Below are positions 33,800 through 45,648 of a stretch of DNA of 64,000 bases, piece by piece (the stretch's first letter is position 1; each line of letters starts with the position of its first letter). This DNA is from Undaria pinnatifida (lineage: Eukaryota; Sar; Phaeophyceae; Laminariales; Alariaceae), in assembly GCA_012845835.1 (NCBI GenBank), contig JABAKD010000023.1:9837840-9901839 (forward strand), written 5' to 3'. The translations under genes were made by a program, and so were the position numbers. The notes below the pieces were generated by a model. That model saw only the letters and a program-made list of their open reading frames with translations. It was not told the origin of the DNA and did no database searches.

Positions 33800-36070
33800 G
33801 GTAAAATATATATTTAGAATGGAACCTCTCGCAAAATTGAAGCCAGCCGTGCTTACTTTTTCTGGTAATTTCTACGTTTGATTGGCATCGAGACCTCGTT
33901 GGAGTTCTCCGAGTTTTGCGGTTTGTCCTTTTTATGCCAAACGTTTCTCAACATGCTTCTGGCCGCCTGGGCTCCACAAGCGAGGGACTATAGATCAGTA
34001 GTATGACAATGTTTCTAGTGTATATTTTTGTCTCAGAACTGTTGCGTAAAATGTTCTGCAAGTCTTTCGCTAACGAACGCGTTCCAGGTCCTACTTTTGG
34101 GTAGGTATTGAGCTCCTCACGATAGGAGCTCAGGAAACTATTGGAATCTGCTGCACCGCCTTCGTGGGATGACTCCTTCAATATTTCGACCACTGTCTAC
34201 TGCACTATTATATTGAAAAGAACGCTCTACTTCCAGGGTTGTACAGTGTTTGAGGGCCAAACGCGTTCTCTGGCCAACCCCTATAGGTTATGCCTCCGGG
34301 GTAATTGGGAAAACCCCAATCCCACCCCACACACCGATGCCGCCCATTAAGTTACTGGGGCTATTAAATAGTCTTGGATTGAGAATTTAGGTTCGGTCGG
34401 GATCCGTTCCCAGCCGGACGCCGTGAACGCGTAAGAGTGGACCGTAAACGTGTGGCTTGTAAAAAGCGTGGTGCAGTTGTTACCACGACTACGAGAAGCT
34501 GCACCCGTCGCACACGCCGCATTCGATTAACTTGATGCGCTTCACGTTGTCGAGTAAGTCACAGAGCCATCCGCGCTTCGTAATAGAAGAGACCTAAAGG
34601 CGGAAGTGACGAATGGGCGAGCCCTCCCCGCCCAGTCGTAGCTCAGGTCATAGACCTACATATTAATTGCAGCAGGCCAACACCTGAACGGAGTTGGCCA
34701 CCCACCCTCAGGTGTGTTTCGCGGTCCAGCATCATTACAGGACATCACGTATCAATTACCTGGTACTATTTGTAAAATATGATGGGAGACACATTGACCT
34801 GCGCGCAAAAGCCCCTGGTCAACTGGCAAGAGGATCAAACACTGCGCCGCCCCCCCCCGCCATACCCTTAGTCCTTGTGTGAACTATCCTACGCACAAAA
34901 CATTCGTGTTTCACGTTGGCGTACACTACATGGGTTAAAATAATATATTCTAAGGCAGTTTTCCTCGCATCGCGTGTCGCGCTGATATCGTCCCCAACCG
35001 TTTGGATATAGGGACCTCCGACTAAATTTTGCGGTATCCGTGACCTCGCTTTGGCTCCCCCCAAACCGAAGCACCCCTCAAAGACTTCGCTCTGCCTATC
35101 CTCCGTGGTCATATCCGACGGGTGCTGCGCACGAGGAAGGTATACCTTTTTCTGGCGAACCTATGGGGCGTTTACATAAAAAATGGCTGGAATTCGTTCA
35201 GAATTGGCTAAACGTTTGCTTTTAGTACCTAGGGCATGGGTTTGTACATAAACTGACGCCTATCGGCTGCCCCCAACAAATCTTGGAGTGATGTGTGTAT
35301 CTCCTCAAGGGACGAGCTTAAACAAACATCAATTTTGTGGTATCTCCACCGAAGCGTGCGACCGTTGCCACTGCAGAAGGCTGACTGCTAGGGCATTATT
35401 TTTTCAGTGGATAGCGATGACGCGAGAAAGACACTGCTCGGTTCGTTGCGAGCTTAAGCACCCGTGTTGTTTGTACGTCTGCGATATGAATCCGCAATGG
35501 ATCGATCAGCGACGCTGCTCTCGTAACAGAGCACGTATTATTTCTTTTTATCGGTGGGGTACAGAATGTCTCGTGCGTGTGGCTCGAACCCCAGTGGGGT
35601 GAAAACGGAACTACATCCCGACACCGTAGGTTTTATCGTCGTGTCAACCGTTGGCATCTTGACAACTCTCAGGAAACTTTTGATTGAGGACATGACCGCA
35701 TTCCTTAAAAAGTCCTCGTGGTGGGTGCTGCTACTTCGCGTTGCCAATATCGTATATGTATACCTGGTTGTTATATCGTCTCACATATCCAGCGCTGCCA
35801 ATCCCTCGCCTGCCCCGATGCTCTCCCGCCTACTATGAAGAAGTGTACTACACACACAACGGTCGTTAGTTGGAACCCACTATACACCTGCAACTTCTGA
35901 AAATCGTGGACGCGTTCCCCGATAGGAAGAGCCACTTGAAGTGACTCTTTTTTTGTTCTGGAATGGCGCGGTTCCTTGACCGTGCAGGGTGGTCGGGAAA
36001 TGCCAACAAGTACGTCATGCAACACGTTTCTTTTTAGTACCATATTGTCTACGGCTGATTGCTCATCGGA
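33800..36070. other. Repeat-derived stretch without a supported gene
   Basis: A partial MITE family B copy occupies about 35370-35635 (ATCCGCAATGGATCGATCAG, then GCTCGAACCCCAGTGGGGTG, CACCGTAGG). A small perfect hairpin, TGAGCTCCT(6)AGGAGCTCA, lies at 34109-34132, with a near copy at 36399-36422. Short frames at 34.7-35.2 kb have no domains. Confidence 0.45.
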
Positions 36071-36072
36071 AC

Positions 36073-36345
36073 GATCAAGGCTACGATAGTAGTGGGGTAC
36101 CCCTAATTTTCAGACCCGGCTCTGAGGCGGTTTCGCGATTGGCTCTGTACCTCATCGACGAAACCACGTTCGTCCATTTTTTTGCTGCAGCGTAGCTGAC
36201 CATGCCTTTCCGTACTAATATCGAGAGTGTTGACCAGCACGAAAGCCTGCGACCGCAAGAAACAGGGGGTTCACTCGCTCCAGTGACACCGAGCCACTGC
36301 AAAACAAATTCTAAAAAAGAACCCTCGTTCACCGTAGCGTTGGTC
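36073..36345 (+). mobile_element. MITE family B, full copy
   Basis: The ends are GATCAAGGCTACGATAGTAG and, inverted, GACCAACGCTACGGTGAACG. The interior includes TTCACTCGCTCCAGTGACAC, as in other copies. It is 273 bp and more diverged than the 29.2-kb copy. Confidence 0.7.
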
Positions 36346-36633
36346 AAAGGCGGTGTCCTCCCGCGGTAGGTGGTGCGGCAGACATCGAAGAAGAAACCTG
36401 AGCTCCTAACGTGAGGAGCTTAATCAATTTTTTCCCCGAAAAATGGCTTCCGAAGGCGTTCGTTGGCATAACCCGACCAAGCTTCGACCTAGACTAAGGC
36501 TAGGACTAACTTGTTGTTCTTCGCTTGAGGAGCTCAATCGGGCGAAAAAAATAGTAGTCAATCCAACAACTGCAACCCTTACCGTTGGATGACTCCGCAG
36601 TTTCGTGTGTATGTACGTTATGGAAACGTTTTC

Positions 36634-36889
36634 ACCCGTTCTACGATAGGGGTGCAGCACTCTTATTGTGAGGTTTCCTTGATTTGGGAGACTAGGACCT
36701 CCCCAAAAACTGGTTCGGGGAAAACTGAAACTACTACACCGGATGAAAAATCCCATGGCCTATGTATACGACGAGGGTCGTGTCTCTACTATACAAAATT
36801 ACACATTTCCGAAGCTTTTTGGGTAGAGGAGACGCGTTATTCAGAAAACATTTACCGCGAAAAGTGCTACCTCTACCGTAACGCGCGTT
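36634..36889 (-). mobile_element. MITE family A, full copy (minus)
   Basis: One end carries CTACGATAGGGGTGCAGCAC. The order then is GGATGAAAAATCCCATGGCC, TTGGGTAGAGGAGACGCG, TATTCAGAAAACATT and CTACCTCTACCGTAACGCGC at the other end. It is 256 bp with no ORF. Confidence 0.75.
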
Positions 36890-37491
36890 GTTCAAGCGAG
36901 GTGAATACCTCCGAAAGCGAGAGGCCTATGAACGACCGTGCCTGCGGTAAGGAGGCGCTGTTTGGGCCTCGTTAAAACATGGCTCGATGTCACTCTCGCG
37001 CTAATGATCCGCCTGTTCCTTGTGCGGAGTTACATCATTTTTCGCGCTTGATAAAGTTAGGGGACATTAATCTATTTTTGAATGGAGTCGCTACGATGCG
37101 CGAAGAACGCCGCGCGTATTGTCGCTTTCTTTGTCTGTGACCATAACAAAGAGTTTTTCGTGCGAGTGTCGGTCAAACTCGGCATGGTGTCTCCCCTGCC
37201 GTCGCCTTGGCGGCAAGAAGATGGCACACTAGGAGCATAGGATGCACGACTGTTCCAGTAACTTCTCTGTGTACCGCGCTGAACTCCTTTTACATGTGCT
37301 AGTTTTCAGCGTCTTCACAACCTCGCCACAACTCATTATTCATGTTCGCCCGCTTCCCGCTGGTGTATGCGCAGGTGATGCTGCTACTCTTCGACCCAAC
37401 GACTCCTTAACACCCTAACGTGCTATCAATTCGTGTTTCACACTTGTATAATCCCCCGTGGTGCCTAGGTCAAGCGACGTCAAGAGGAATT
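36890..37491. promoter_or_regulatory. Upstream region of the cell-surface protein gene
   Basis: About 600 bp lie between the MITE and the gene. A TATA-like TTGTATAATCC sits at about 37444, some 45 bases before the likely ATG, so it could be a core promoter or part of the leader. Nothing else is recognised. Confidence 0.3.
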
Positions 37492-38286
37492 ATGTACAAC
37501 GAGAGAGGGACGTCCACCACGACGGTCACAGCCTTACGTAGCGTGTTTTCGTCGGGGACGCTGTTGCTCCTGGCCTTGGCGGCCACTACGTCCGTCGTGC
37601 AGCGGGCTGATGGTGCGACAACCTTCACCACGGACTCCTCCACTAACGGCTCGACATCCACCACGGACTTCTCTACAGACGACTCAAACTTCCCCACGGA
37701 TGACCTCACAGACGACCTAACCTTCACCCCGGTCATCTACACAGACGACTCGACCTTCACCACGGAATCCTCCGCTAACGCCTCAACATCCACCACGGAC
37801 CTCTGGACAGACGACTCAACATTCCCCAGGGATGTCTTTACAGACGACTCAACCTTCATCCCGGTCATCTACACAGACGACTCAACCTTCACCACGGACT
37901 TTTCCACAGACGACTTTACATATGTGTGCCCAACCGTTGTTCAAGCCTGCACAGCCGATGAAACGTGCGCGAACTGCATCTCGACGGCAGTAGATAGCGG
38001 CGAGGAGATTACAGACTGCCGTATCGAGCTCGGCCACGACGAGATAGAGAGTTCAACAGTGACGTGCTCCGACAACATGGGAATCGCTTGTTGCTTGGAC
38101 AAAGTCGCCGATGAAGACTGCCTGGCGAACGACGAGTTCGCTGATTTTTTCCTTTGCTTGCTAGCGACGGTGGGATGCACGGACGATGAGATCACGTGCA
38201 GCGGCGCTAGTTCAATGTTCGGGGCCGTGTCGAAAGTTGTCGCTTTCTCCTGTGCTTCGGCGATTTTGTTGCCCCTTCTGCTGTGA
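37492..38286 (+). CDS. Secreted, probably GPI-anchored Ser/Thr-Asp-rich and Cys-rich protein
   Basis: A single-exon gene of 264 codons and the most credible host gene in the window. I start at the ATG at 37492 because the frame upstream to 37420 has only a GTG. Residues 1 to about 42 form a signal peptide (basic/polar start, LLLLALAATT core, ADGA cleavage area). Residues about 43-145 are a repeat domain of TDDSTFTTD-like phrases, encoded by a 132-bp (44-codon) tandem repeat and suited to O-glycosylation. Residues about 146-240 hold twelve cysteines (VCPTVVQAC, ETCANC, GIACCLDK, DEDC, FLCLL, VGC, ITC), probably a disulfide-bonded module. The C-terminus, after CSGASS, is a short hydrophobic tail (VVAFSCASAILLPLLL) with no cytoplasmic part, typical of a GPI signal. 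A wall or surface protein is inferred; I do not recognise the family. It sits in repeats with no clear partner. Confidence 0.8.
   Translation: MYNERGTSTTTVTALRSVFSSGTLLLLALAATTSVVQRADGATTFTTDSSTNGSTSTTDFSTDDSNFPTDDLTDDLTFTPVIYTDDSTFTTESSANASTSTTDLWTDDSTFPRDVFTDDSTFIPVIYTDDSTFTTDFSTDDFTYVCPTVVQACTADETCANCISTAVDSGEEITDCRIELGHDEIESSTVTCSDNMGIACCLDKVADEDCLANDEFADFFLCLLATVGCTDDEITCSGASSMFGAVSKVVAFSCASAILLPLLL
37621..37920 (+). repeat. 132-bp coding tandem repeat (2.3 copies)
   Basis: Unit 1 is 37621-37752, unit 2 is 37753-37884, and a partial third copy follows. Copies start ACCTTCACCACGGA(C/A)TCCTC and keep the reading frame because the period is 44 codons. Such in-frame repeats often change length in surface proteins. 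Confidence 0.85.
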
Positions 38287-39490
38287 GTCAGGAAGTAAGT
38301 GTACACGGAATGAAGACGAAAAAAAGGGTCAGCTAAATTTTAGAGCCGCCAGGTTGCTTGCCTGTAGCCTTTAGACTGATCGTCACGCTATGCAGCAACC
38401 AAAGTAGTGGTGCACGCTTTGGACGGCGAGATAGAGACCATCTCGTGAGAGGGGGCAAACGTCGGCGAATAACTCCCTGCTGACCCTCGTTCCGTTGCCC
38501 TTGTCTCGGCGGTTACCCGGGCGGTGTAAATGGACATTTCCCCTTGCCACAACGGGGCCGCCAAGGACACATGTACAGGTGGGAAAGAAGTTTTGGAAAA
38601 CCGATATATGTTTTCCTCTTAGGAACCGATAGCCGTACGGAGGACGAGAACACTTTCCGGGTAGCTAATGTCGTGCAATTATCCGGGGGAGTTTTTGAGT
38701 GCTTCGGATATTCTTCATGGGCGTTCATGTTGCGGCGGCCGCTCACCTTAGGGCCTTCCTTAGCCGTGGAAAATGTTGTAAGAAAAATCGTCAAAATGCA
38801 CGCCGGGGCGCAATTCCTGGCAGAGTATCGGCCGTCTAAGCAGACCACGGCGTTCCGGCAGAGGTCCTTCGAAGTTGATATGGTTTCAGGAAGGAGTGTG
38901 TCACACCGCCAGTTTTTGACCGTCGCTCCATAACCCGTCGTTCCAACGGGAATCTCGAGCACATGAGTTGTTTTTTATGCAGCTTTTGCTAAAGAGAGGG
39001 CATGTAGTAGATTGTTGTTTGGAGCAACCGCTTTTGTGGGCATGACTACGAATAGAGGGGGGAGGGGGGGGGTACCCCAACTTTCCACCGAGGGTATTCA
39101 CCCAGGCATGTGGCGCATTATCTCTACAAAATTCTGATTCATGAACATTAGTTGGTGGCGAAGGGAAGCGAGCGATTCCGCGGCGGTGGTCGCAAGGCGA
39201 ACTCGCAAGGCACAAAAGACGCTTGAGACTGGAACCAAACGGAGCAGCCACGAGCACGCGAGTGCCCAATATCCAACACTGGAAACAGAGGATCTCTAAT
39301 CGCCCCCGACTGGTGTAGGGTTCATCTTCTCATACGGTATTATTCTCGGTCTTGACAACAATCGGCCTCCCGAACGGCTGACACCAGTGAAGCGTTAGCG
39401 AAGCCGGCCGCGTGCGCAACGATAGAAGTTGCATTTCATTTCGTGTACGGGGGACGCGTGCATCAACTGAGGTCGAGATTTTTGTTTGGA
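38287..39490. other. Unassigned stretch downstream of the surface protein gene
   Basis: Two overlapping frames, 38544-38933 (+, 129 codons) and 38962-38513 (-, 149 codons), are both open across the same DNA. Neither has a recognisable motif or neighbour to support it. No polyadenylation signal stands out. Confidence 0.35.
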
Positions 39491-39769
39491 CACATGCTAC
39501 ATACAGAGGTGGCACATTTCGTGTTTGGAAGTTGTATCATTCGATGACAGGGCTCCTCAACCCACACCTGTCGCAAATTTCGTACTTGTAGGGCATGTTT
39601 TTGCGTGATTCTCGTGGTGCACCTATGCCAGGGGATTATTCATCCAGTCTATTGACTAGTCATTTGATCCTTTCGAAAAATATAGTTTTTGGGAGATGTC
39701 TTAATCCCCGAAAGGGAAGGCGACCTCACAAAAAAACACGTGGTGCACCTCTATCGTAGGACGCGCGTC
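39491..39769 (+). mobile_element. MITE family A, full copy
   Basis: It starts CACATGCTACATACAGAGGT and ends GTGCACCTCTATCGTAGGAC then GCGCGTC. Interior landmarks are GACAGGGCTCCTCAACCC, GGGATTATTCATCCAG and GGGAGATGTCTTAATCC. A minus copy follows within 20 bases, so the pair forms a large inverted repeat. Confidence 0.75.
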
Positions 39770-39786
39770 TTTTCGAAAACTAAATG

Positions 39787-40041
39787 GCGAGTGCTGCCGT
39801 AGAGGTGCACCGTTTTGTTTTGGGGTTCCTCGGCTTGGGAACTTAGGACCTGCAACAAAAACAACACTGATTTTGGACAAAAAACCAAAACCAAAACCGG
39901 ATGAAACATCCCATGACCTAGGTACACAACAAGAGCGCTATGCATAAAAATGGCCTATTTCCGACGATTTTTGGTGAAGGAGCGCCGACATTTTTATATA
40001 AAAAGCAGCCAAAACGTGATACCTCTATCGTAGCACGCGTC
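39787..40041 (-). mobile_element. MITE family A, full copy (minus)
   Basis: It begins GTGCTGCCGTAGAGGTGCAC and ends CTCTATCGTAGCACGCGTC. The interior carries GGATGAAACATCCCATGACC and TTTTTGGTGAAGGAGC. It is head-to-head with the preceding copy. Confidence 0.8.
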
Positions 40042-40687
40042 AAATTCGGATTGAAAGGCTCCTTAACTCAGGTCGGGGCTAAGGTGGATCGGTTTCCCCC
40101 ATCGTCACGGCCGAGGGCCGAGCCCCTCCCACGAGAGACTCCATGCCTCACTGACAATAGCACGTTCTAAGAAATCTTAGTTCGGCCCGGCGTAGTCAAC
40201 AATCCCACTGCTGGCGGTTCACATCGGAAGATTGAAACAGGACAAAAGCCCAAGACCGCGCACAAGAAACGGGTGGATCACCCGCAGAGTGACACCGAGC
40301 CACTACCGTTGCATTGGTCCGGATTACCGTGTCGGCACGTCGGCCTTGCTTTGATATCGTTTATCGGGTTGCACTTGCATTTTGTTTTTTGTTTTTTTTT
40401 GGTGAGGGAATAGCACTTCGAAAGTGAACAAGAACTCAGGGCGATAACAACTGACGCTGTCACACCCTATCGTGTACGGTTCGTCAGGGCTGACGAGACT
40501 CTCCACCACCGGAACCCCGCGCGAGAGATACTGTTGGGATCCGGTGTGGGATGTCCAAAAGCTTTGTTGTATTTCTACGCCCCTCGGGGTTGCTCATCGG
40601 GCATGCATGGATATAGGGCAAGCAAAGCGTGATTCTTGTATCAGAGTCAGTCGCTGGGCGAGTTGCGAAGGTGGTGAAGTTGGGAAT
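40042..40687. other. Unassigned, with a MITE family B fragment
   Basis: GAGTGACACCGAGCCACTAC at about 40287 is a diverged MITE family B piece. The rest is unassigned. Confidence 0.4.
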
Positions 40688-40961
40688 GGCCAAGGTTACC
40701 GTTGGTGGGCCATTTCGCTCCTCGTGACTCGAGATTACCCACGCAAGCGACAGGCCCGATTTCTTTGCGGTCTAAGCATTCTCGTTTCTTTTTGTTCGAC
40801 GATTTGAATCCGCCACAATGGAATGGTCAGCCACGCTGCGTTAAAACGGTTGTCCTAACGTATTTTTTTTCGTGAGAGGTAGGGAGTCACTCGTGCCAGT
40901 GGCCCACAGCCAGTTCGGCGGAAATGGGGGTATTAACATCCCCCGTACCGCAGCCTTAGTC
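40688..40961 (+). mobile_element. MITE family B, full copy
   Basis: The ends are GGCCAAGGTTACCGTTGGTG and, inverted, CGACTAAGGCTGCGGTACGG. It includes ATCCGCCACAATGGAATGGT and GAGTCACTCGTGCCAGTGGC, matching 47.5-47.6 kb. It is about 274 bp. Confidence 0.75.
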
Positions 40962-42747
40962 GAACGTCTGTTGAATGAAGATGCTACCGGTATCGTAGCG
41001 CTCTCGTGCGTCCGGACCTACTTCCTGTGTGAACAGCCGAACCCTGATAACACCGTAAGGGCTGCTGCACGGTCGAACCCTGAAAGGTTATTGCTCGTGG
41101 GGGCTGCTCAACGGCGGCCCTCTACCAACCACGGTTTGGCTCGATTCGGGTTATGTTTTTTCGTGTTTTGTTCTACGGGTCCTAACCCATTTAGCAACTG
41201 TGTACCGGGCTAAGCATGCGCTTTCTGAACGTTGGATAGTGGGTGAAGTGTAGATCGACTCGGAAGCGAGCAGCCGCAAAACCATTGCGTCATTTGGTGT
41301 AATAGCATGCCCCTGTGGAGGTGATCGGACGTTTGGGCCAAGTGGTTTCTGACCACTAGGTCTGCACCACTCGTGAACAAATGTAACCACTCAAAACAAA
41401 AAAAATGATCCCACCAGGGGTTTGGAGCACAGTTCATTGTTCCCCCCCCCACATATGGCGTACGATCCCCTTGATCAGAGTTTTTCAAGAAGTTTCCCAA
41501 ATGGCTAGTGCTGGGTGTGGTGTGTGGAATTGTTTTCTCAGCGAGGTGTTTCAGAAAAACGTCAGGAGTGTGTGACCTATCGTAGCAGGCGTATGAATTT
41601 GGACACGATGCCTGTATTCCCTACATTGAGATGTGATAATCCAGATAACACATGATGATGACATGATGAGACGTAAATGCCCATGATCTCAAGACGAGAT
41701 GAGCAGAGACGGACACCAGGCGGACACGAAGTACACGCATTTGCTTTGTGTTCTGGAGCACGATTATAGTGAAATGACGCAGATGACAGATTGGGGATTT
41801 CTGGCGGGGGAGGGCAGTGGCGGAAGGTTGATTGAGGTGAAGTTGGCAGGGTAAGCTCGTCCGGATTGTGCAAGCCTTTCTTGTACCTCTGCTTCGATCA
41901 ATCCGACAGGTGAGATGGAACCCTAGGGTGTCGATGCCACCCTGAGATCCGTTGCACCCTCTGTTGCGATTTGCCGTCCCTTATGGTACGTGTCTATGTT
42001 CGAGTACCCTTCTTATGAACCATGGAATGGTTCACGTGACCCGCGATTTTCATTCATGCCCACAATCGTACCGTGTGCTGTTGGATTGTGCAGGAGATTT
42101 TTGCAGATCTTCTGGCATCGAAGAAATTTATACGCCGAAATGTCTGGTACTTGGTATGTCGTTATCTGCTGTACATTCTAACCGAGCTCACCCGTGAGAT
42201 TATGCATTGCGTTGGCTTTACATTTGGTTGACACGCACGCCGTTGGGTCAGGCATATATATATATATATACAGATCGTCACCCGAGGATCCTCATCACCG
42301 CTTTATTGTTGTTTTAACCGTACCTGTTGCAGTTGTCCAAACGAGCAAAATACCCACCGTGACTGGGGTAGCTTGCATTAATCAACCCATTTCTGCATGA
42401 TGATGACGGCGATCCTCGTACCCGAAGGACGATCTGGTGTCTCTAGAATGTTCGGACACCGTTCGTGGTACGCCTGGCCACGGAAATGTTCGTCGGGGTC
42501 ACTTTCAATGCTTTCTCACCACCAGAGTATGGGCCGGACATGAACCCACTCGGAGGAGGAGAGACTCGAACAATTTGGGTTCACCCAGCATGGGTCACAT
42601 CACATTCTAAAGGCTTTTATTTTTTCAGCAACGTGGTGCAGCACCGAGGTGTATGGACGCGTATTTTGCAATTTTTGAATAGGCCGTGCAAGAGGCTCGC
42701 CTATTTAACAAGGGTGAGTGGGTGGCGAGTGGATAAAAAGGTAAGAC
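40962..42747. other. Unassigned, repeat-rich
   Basis: A right-end fragment of MITE family A (CCTATCGTAGCAGGCGT) lies at about 41576-41592. A short (TA)n run is at 42255-42270. I see no supported gene. Confidence 0.4.
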
Positions 42748-42994
42748 GACGCGCGCCACGGCAAGGGTGCAACACATTTTGTCTGAGGTTCTTCAATATG
42801 GTAGCTTACGACCCCTCCCGAAAGCTGACGTGGAGAAAAATAGAACTTCTACCAGATTAAAAACCCCATTGCCTAGGTATACAATAAGAATCATGCAGAA
42901 CCGATAACCTCTTTCTGACAAATTTGGGTTGAGGAGCCCCGTCATTCAGAAATCAGTTCACACGGAAACTTCCATCTCTTTCGTAGCACGCGTC
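42748..42994 (-). mobile_element. MITE family A, full copy (minus)
   Basis: It runs from GACGCGCGCCACGGCAAGGG through CCCCTCCCGAAAGCTGACG, CCCATTGCCTAGGTATAC and TTGGGTTGAGGAGCCCCG to CTCTTTCGTAGCACGCGTC. About 247 bp, it has both ends. Confidence 0.8.
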
Positions 42995-44075
42995 TGACCT
43001 GGTATCATAGGGAAAATTGTTCGGGTGGAAAAGGACTGAATGGGGCGTAGGTGTTGTACTATCTACCGCTCGCTAGGGAAAATCAATCAAACCAACCATA
43101 TGGAGTTTACAAGGCATGTTCCTCTACCATCTCTGTCGAACGCTCACGTGTACATTACGTGGTCCGTTTATCAATAAGCAACAACATCCTGCAGGGCAGC
43201 ACCAAAACATCAGCCGCCAGCGGGAGATCCACGTCGTATAGCGCTGACTACAGTACACGGCAGATTTAATCCATAGCGGAACTTTAACCCGTGTTGGCTC
43301 GGCGCCAAACTTAACCCACGCCAGGCGGTGCATCCCACCCGCTTGAAAACACACAAGCACCACGATTACGTAGCGGCGTCGGCCCCTCGCGGGAGTGACA
43401 CCAGCCGGTAAAAACGGGAAGGACAACTTGACCCCCCAACCCAGTAGCGATGGTCGTGGGAAAAAGCATACGTTATCGCCACGGATTTTCCCTGTCGGCA
43501 GTGCCTAAATATAACGTAAGGTGTGATACACACCACCGTTTGTTGTACACATATAAATTATGGTTGTTCCTGGACGAGGTTGTCGAAACCACATGTCGAG
43601 CTTCGTGACGACGAACTTGTGGAACATAGAGGTAGAGCTTCATCAGCTGCCGGTACGCGCCAGCCACCAATACCGGCGCATTACATCGGAGATCAATGCT
43701 GTTCTTGGCTACCAGTACACGCAAGAACACGTCTTATTGTAAGGGAGCGCCAGGTGGTTTCCGAGGCCGCTCGCTTTGACGCGCCCTAAACCCCACGGGA
43801 GCATCCATTTGGATAAACATGAAAGGGCAATCCGATAAACAATCGCATTTCCTATGTAACTGTAAAGCCGAAACAAAACTTCAGTACCAGGTACAACTTA
43901 TGACCTTGTAGGGGTATTGGGTTCAGGATCTCCGTCCTTCACATTGTCCTTGGCTAAACGATGCTGACGTAGGAGGCATCCCACGGTGTAGGGCTTGCCT
44001 GTTTTCGGGAAATGCTTCCGGACGGTGGAACTCATCATGTGTGACACTCTATCGGCGATAATGACAACGTGTTTA
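42995..44075. other. Unassigned, with a partial MITE family B copy
   Basis: A family B right end sits at about 43380-43465 (CGGGAGTGACACCAGCCGG, then TTGACCCCCCAACCCAG). No gene is supported. Confidence 0.4.
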
Positions 44076-44320
44076 GGCACGTTTTTCGATAGAGGTAGCA
44101 CTTTTGGTGTGGAACGATTTCTGGATGACGGGGCTCCTTAACCAAAGAAGTTGGGTATTTTGTATACGTAATTTTCGGTGTAAACCCTAGGCCATGGGAT
44201 TTTCCTCATCCGGCAGAACTAAAATTTTGCTTTAGAAACAGGTTACGGGAGAGGTCTGAAGCTACTAAAATGAGAAACCTCACAGAAAATAAGTGATTAA
44301 CTCCTATCGTAGCACGCCTC
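44076..44320 (+). mobile_element. MITE family A, full copy
   Basis: It starts GGCACGTTTTTCGATAGAGG, continues with TGACGGGGCTCCTTAACC, GCCATGGGATTTTCCTCATC and GGGAGAGGTCTGAAGC, and ends CTCCTATCGTAGCACGCCTC. It is about 245 bp. Confidence 0.75.
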
Positions 44321-45640
44321 CGTGGGGAATACTTCGAACGTGTTGGAGTTGGTCGGGTTGCTCGACGGATTTTGATGAGGTAATACATCGTGCTCCCTTA
44401 TGTGCGGAGGCCATACTCTTGTGCTGCACCCCCTATCATGCGAGGCATGTCATTAAAGATAAAGGGTGACTACGTCTACAAACGTCCGGCTAAGAAGCCT
44501 CTCCCTCTGGGACACCGCCACAATGTGGTGGCCCCTTCACAAGACGCGGCCACATATTCAACAAATGAGTGCATGGCTCAGCAGACAACCCCTCAACCCC
44601 CCCCGTTTCTGCATTGCCGGCGACCATTTCCCCTGCTCGAATAGGGTGTTCATTTATATGTTCGTGGCCAGCTCTCATTTTCATTGGTTAAGAAAGGCTG
44701 GCTACAACTACTGGTCGACAGCCGCTGTGTTATCTCATATGGTCGACCCCGAGGAGATTCGGAGCGCAGAGCAGCAACTTCCCAAATACCAGGCACTTCC
44801 ACCACCATCAATAGTATAGGGAGCCGGATCGCTATCTGTGTTTCCTGCGCTGAAAGCAACAAAAGAGACCCAACGTGTTTTTGAGAGCCGGCCATATAGT
44901 GAACTGCCTGGACGCAGTCCACCCGAAACTCTGGAGCGAATGCGTCATCGCTGTCGAAACGTCCTGCGCAATGTTGTGGGATACTCGATGAGGCCGCATC
45001 AACTCTAAAAGTGTGATGAAAGACACAGGCTACCACAGCGGTTCACCAGCTTTTCCGTCGAAGGTTACCGGCTTGAGGGAGCCCTGCGCCTCCCCCACAA
45101 CTGGTTTCGAGATGACAACCAGTGCAACCCGACGTCTAAACACGTGACCTAGGAATATAAAATGAAAGTGTTGAAGATTAACACATGCTAGCACAGAGGT
45201 TCACCAGTTTTTCCGTGCAAGGTCATCGCCTTGAGGGAGCCCTGTGCGTCACCCACATCTGGTTTCCAGTTCACAACCAGTGCAACCCGACGTCCAAACA
45301 CATGGCCAAGGCGGAAAAAAAGGAGGTTGTACCGCTATTTAAAACGGAAAAAAATCACGACGGGTTTCGAGACAAGGAGCTCCGTGATTCCGAAACCAAA
45401 ACCGTTAAACGTGCTACTTCTATCGTGGCATACGCCGAAACACGCCGACGAAAATATCACAAGGGGAATGGTTGTGGGCGACAGAGATGTTTCCGTCTCA
45501 AAAAATGTGATGCATCTTCTTGCCTGTCGAAGAGCAAGCAGCAGGACCTCCGGAATGTGGAACGTATTGAGTCGCGCAAGCTCCAGAGATAGCGTACACA
45601 GACTCTCCGGACTTATACGTCCAGCATTCTTAAACCGGCA
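44321..45640. other. Unassigned, with a direct duplication near 45.0-45.3 kb
   Basis: The segments at about 45010-45145 and 45175-45310 share GGTTCACCAG(C/T)TTTTCCGT, AAGGT(T/C)A(C/T)CG, TTGAGGGAGCCCTG and ACAACCAGTGCAACCCGACG. This is a duplication about 160 bp apart. Frames over 44390-45036 on both strands lack domains. Confidence 0.45.
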
Positions 45641-45648
45641 TTAGCTAG

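Noticed and set aside
37420-37491. N-terminal extension of the surface protein
   Set aside because: The frame begins with GTG, not ATG; the ATG at 37492 gives a better signal peptide.
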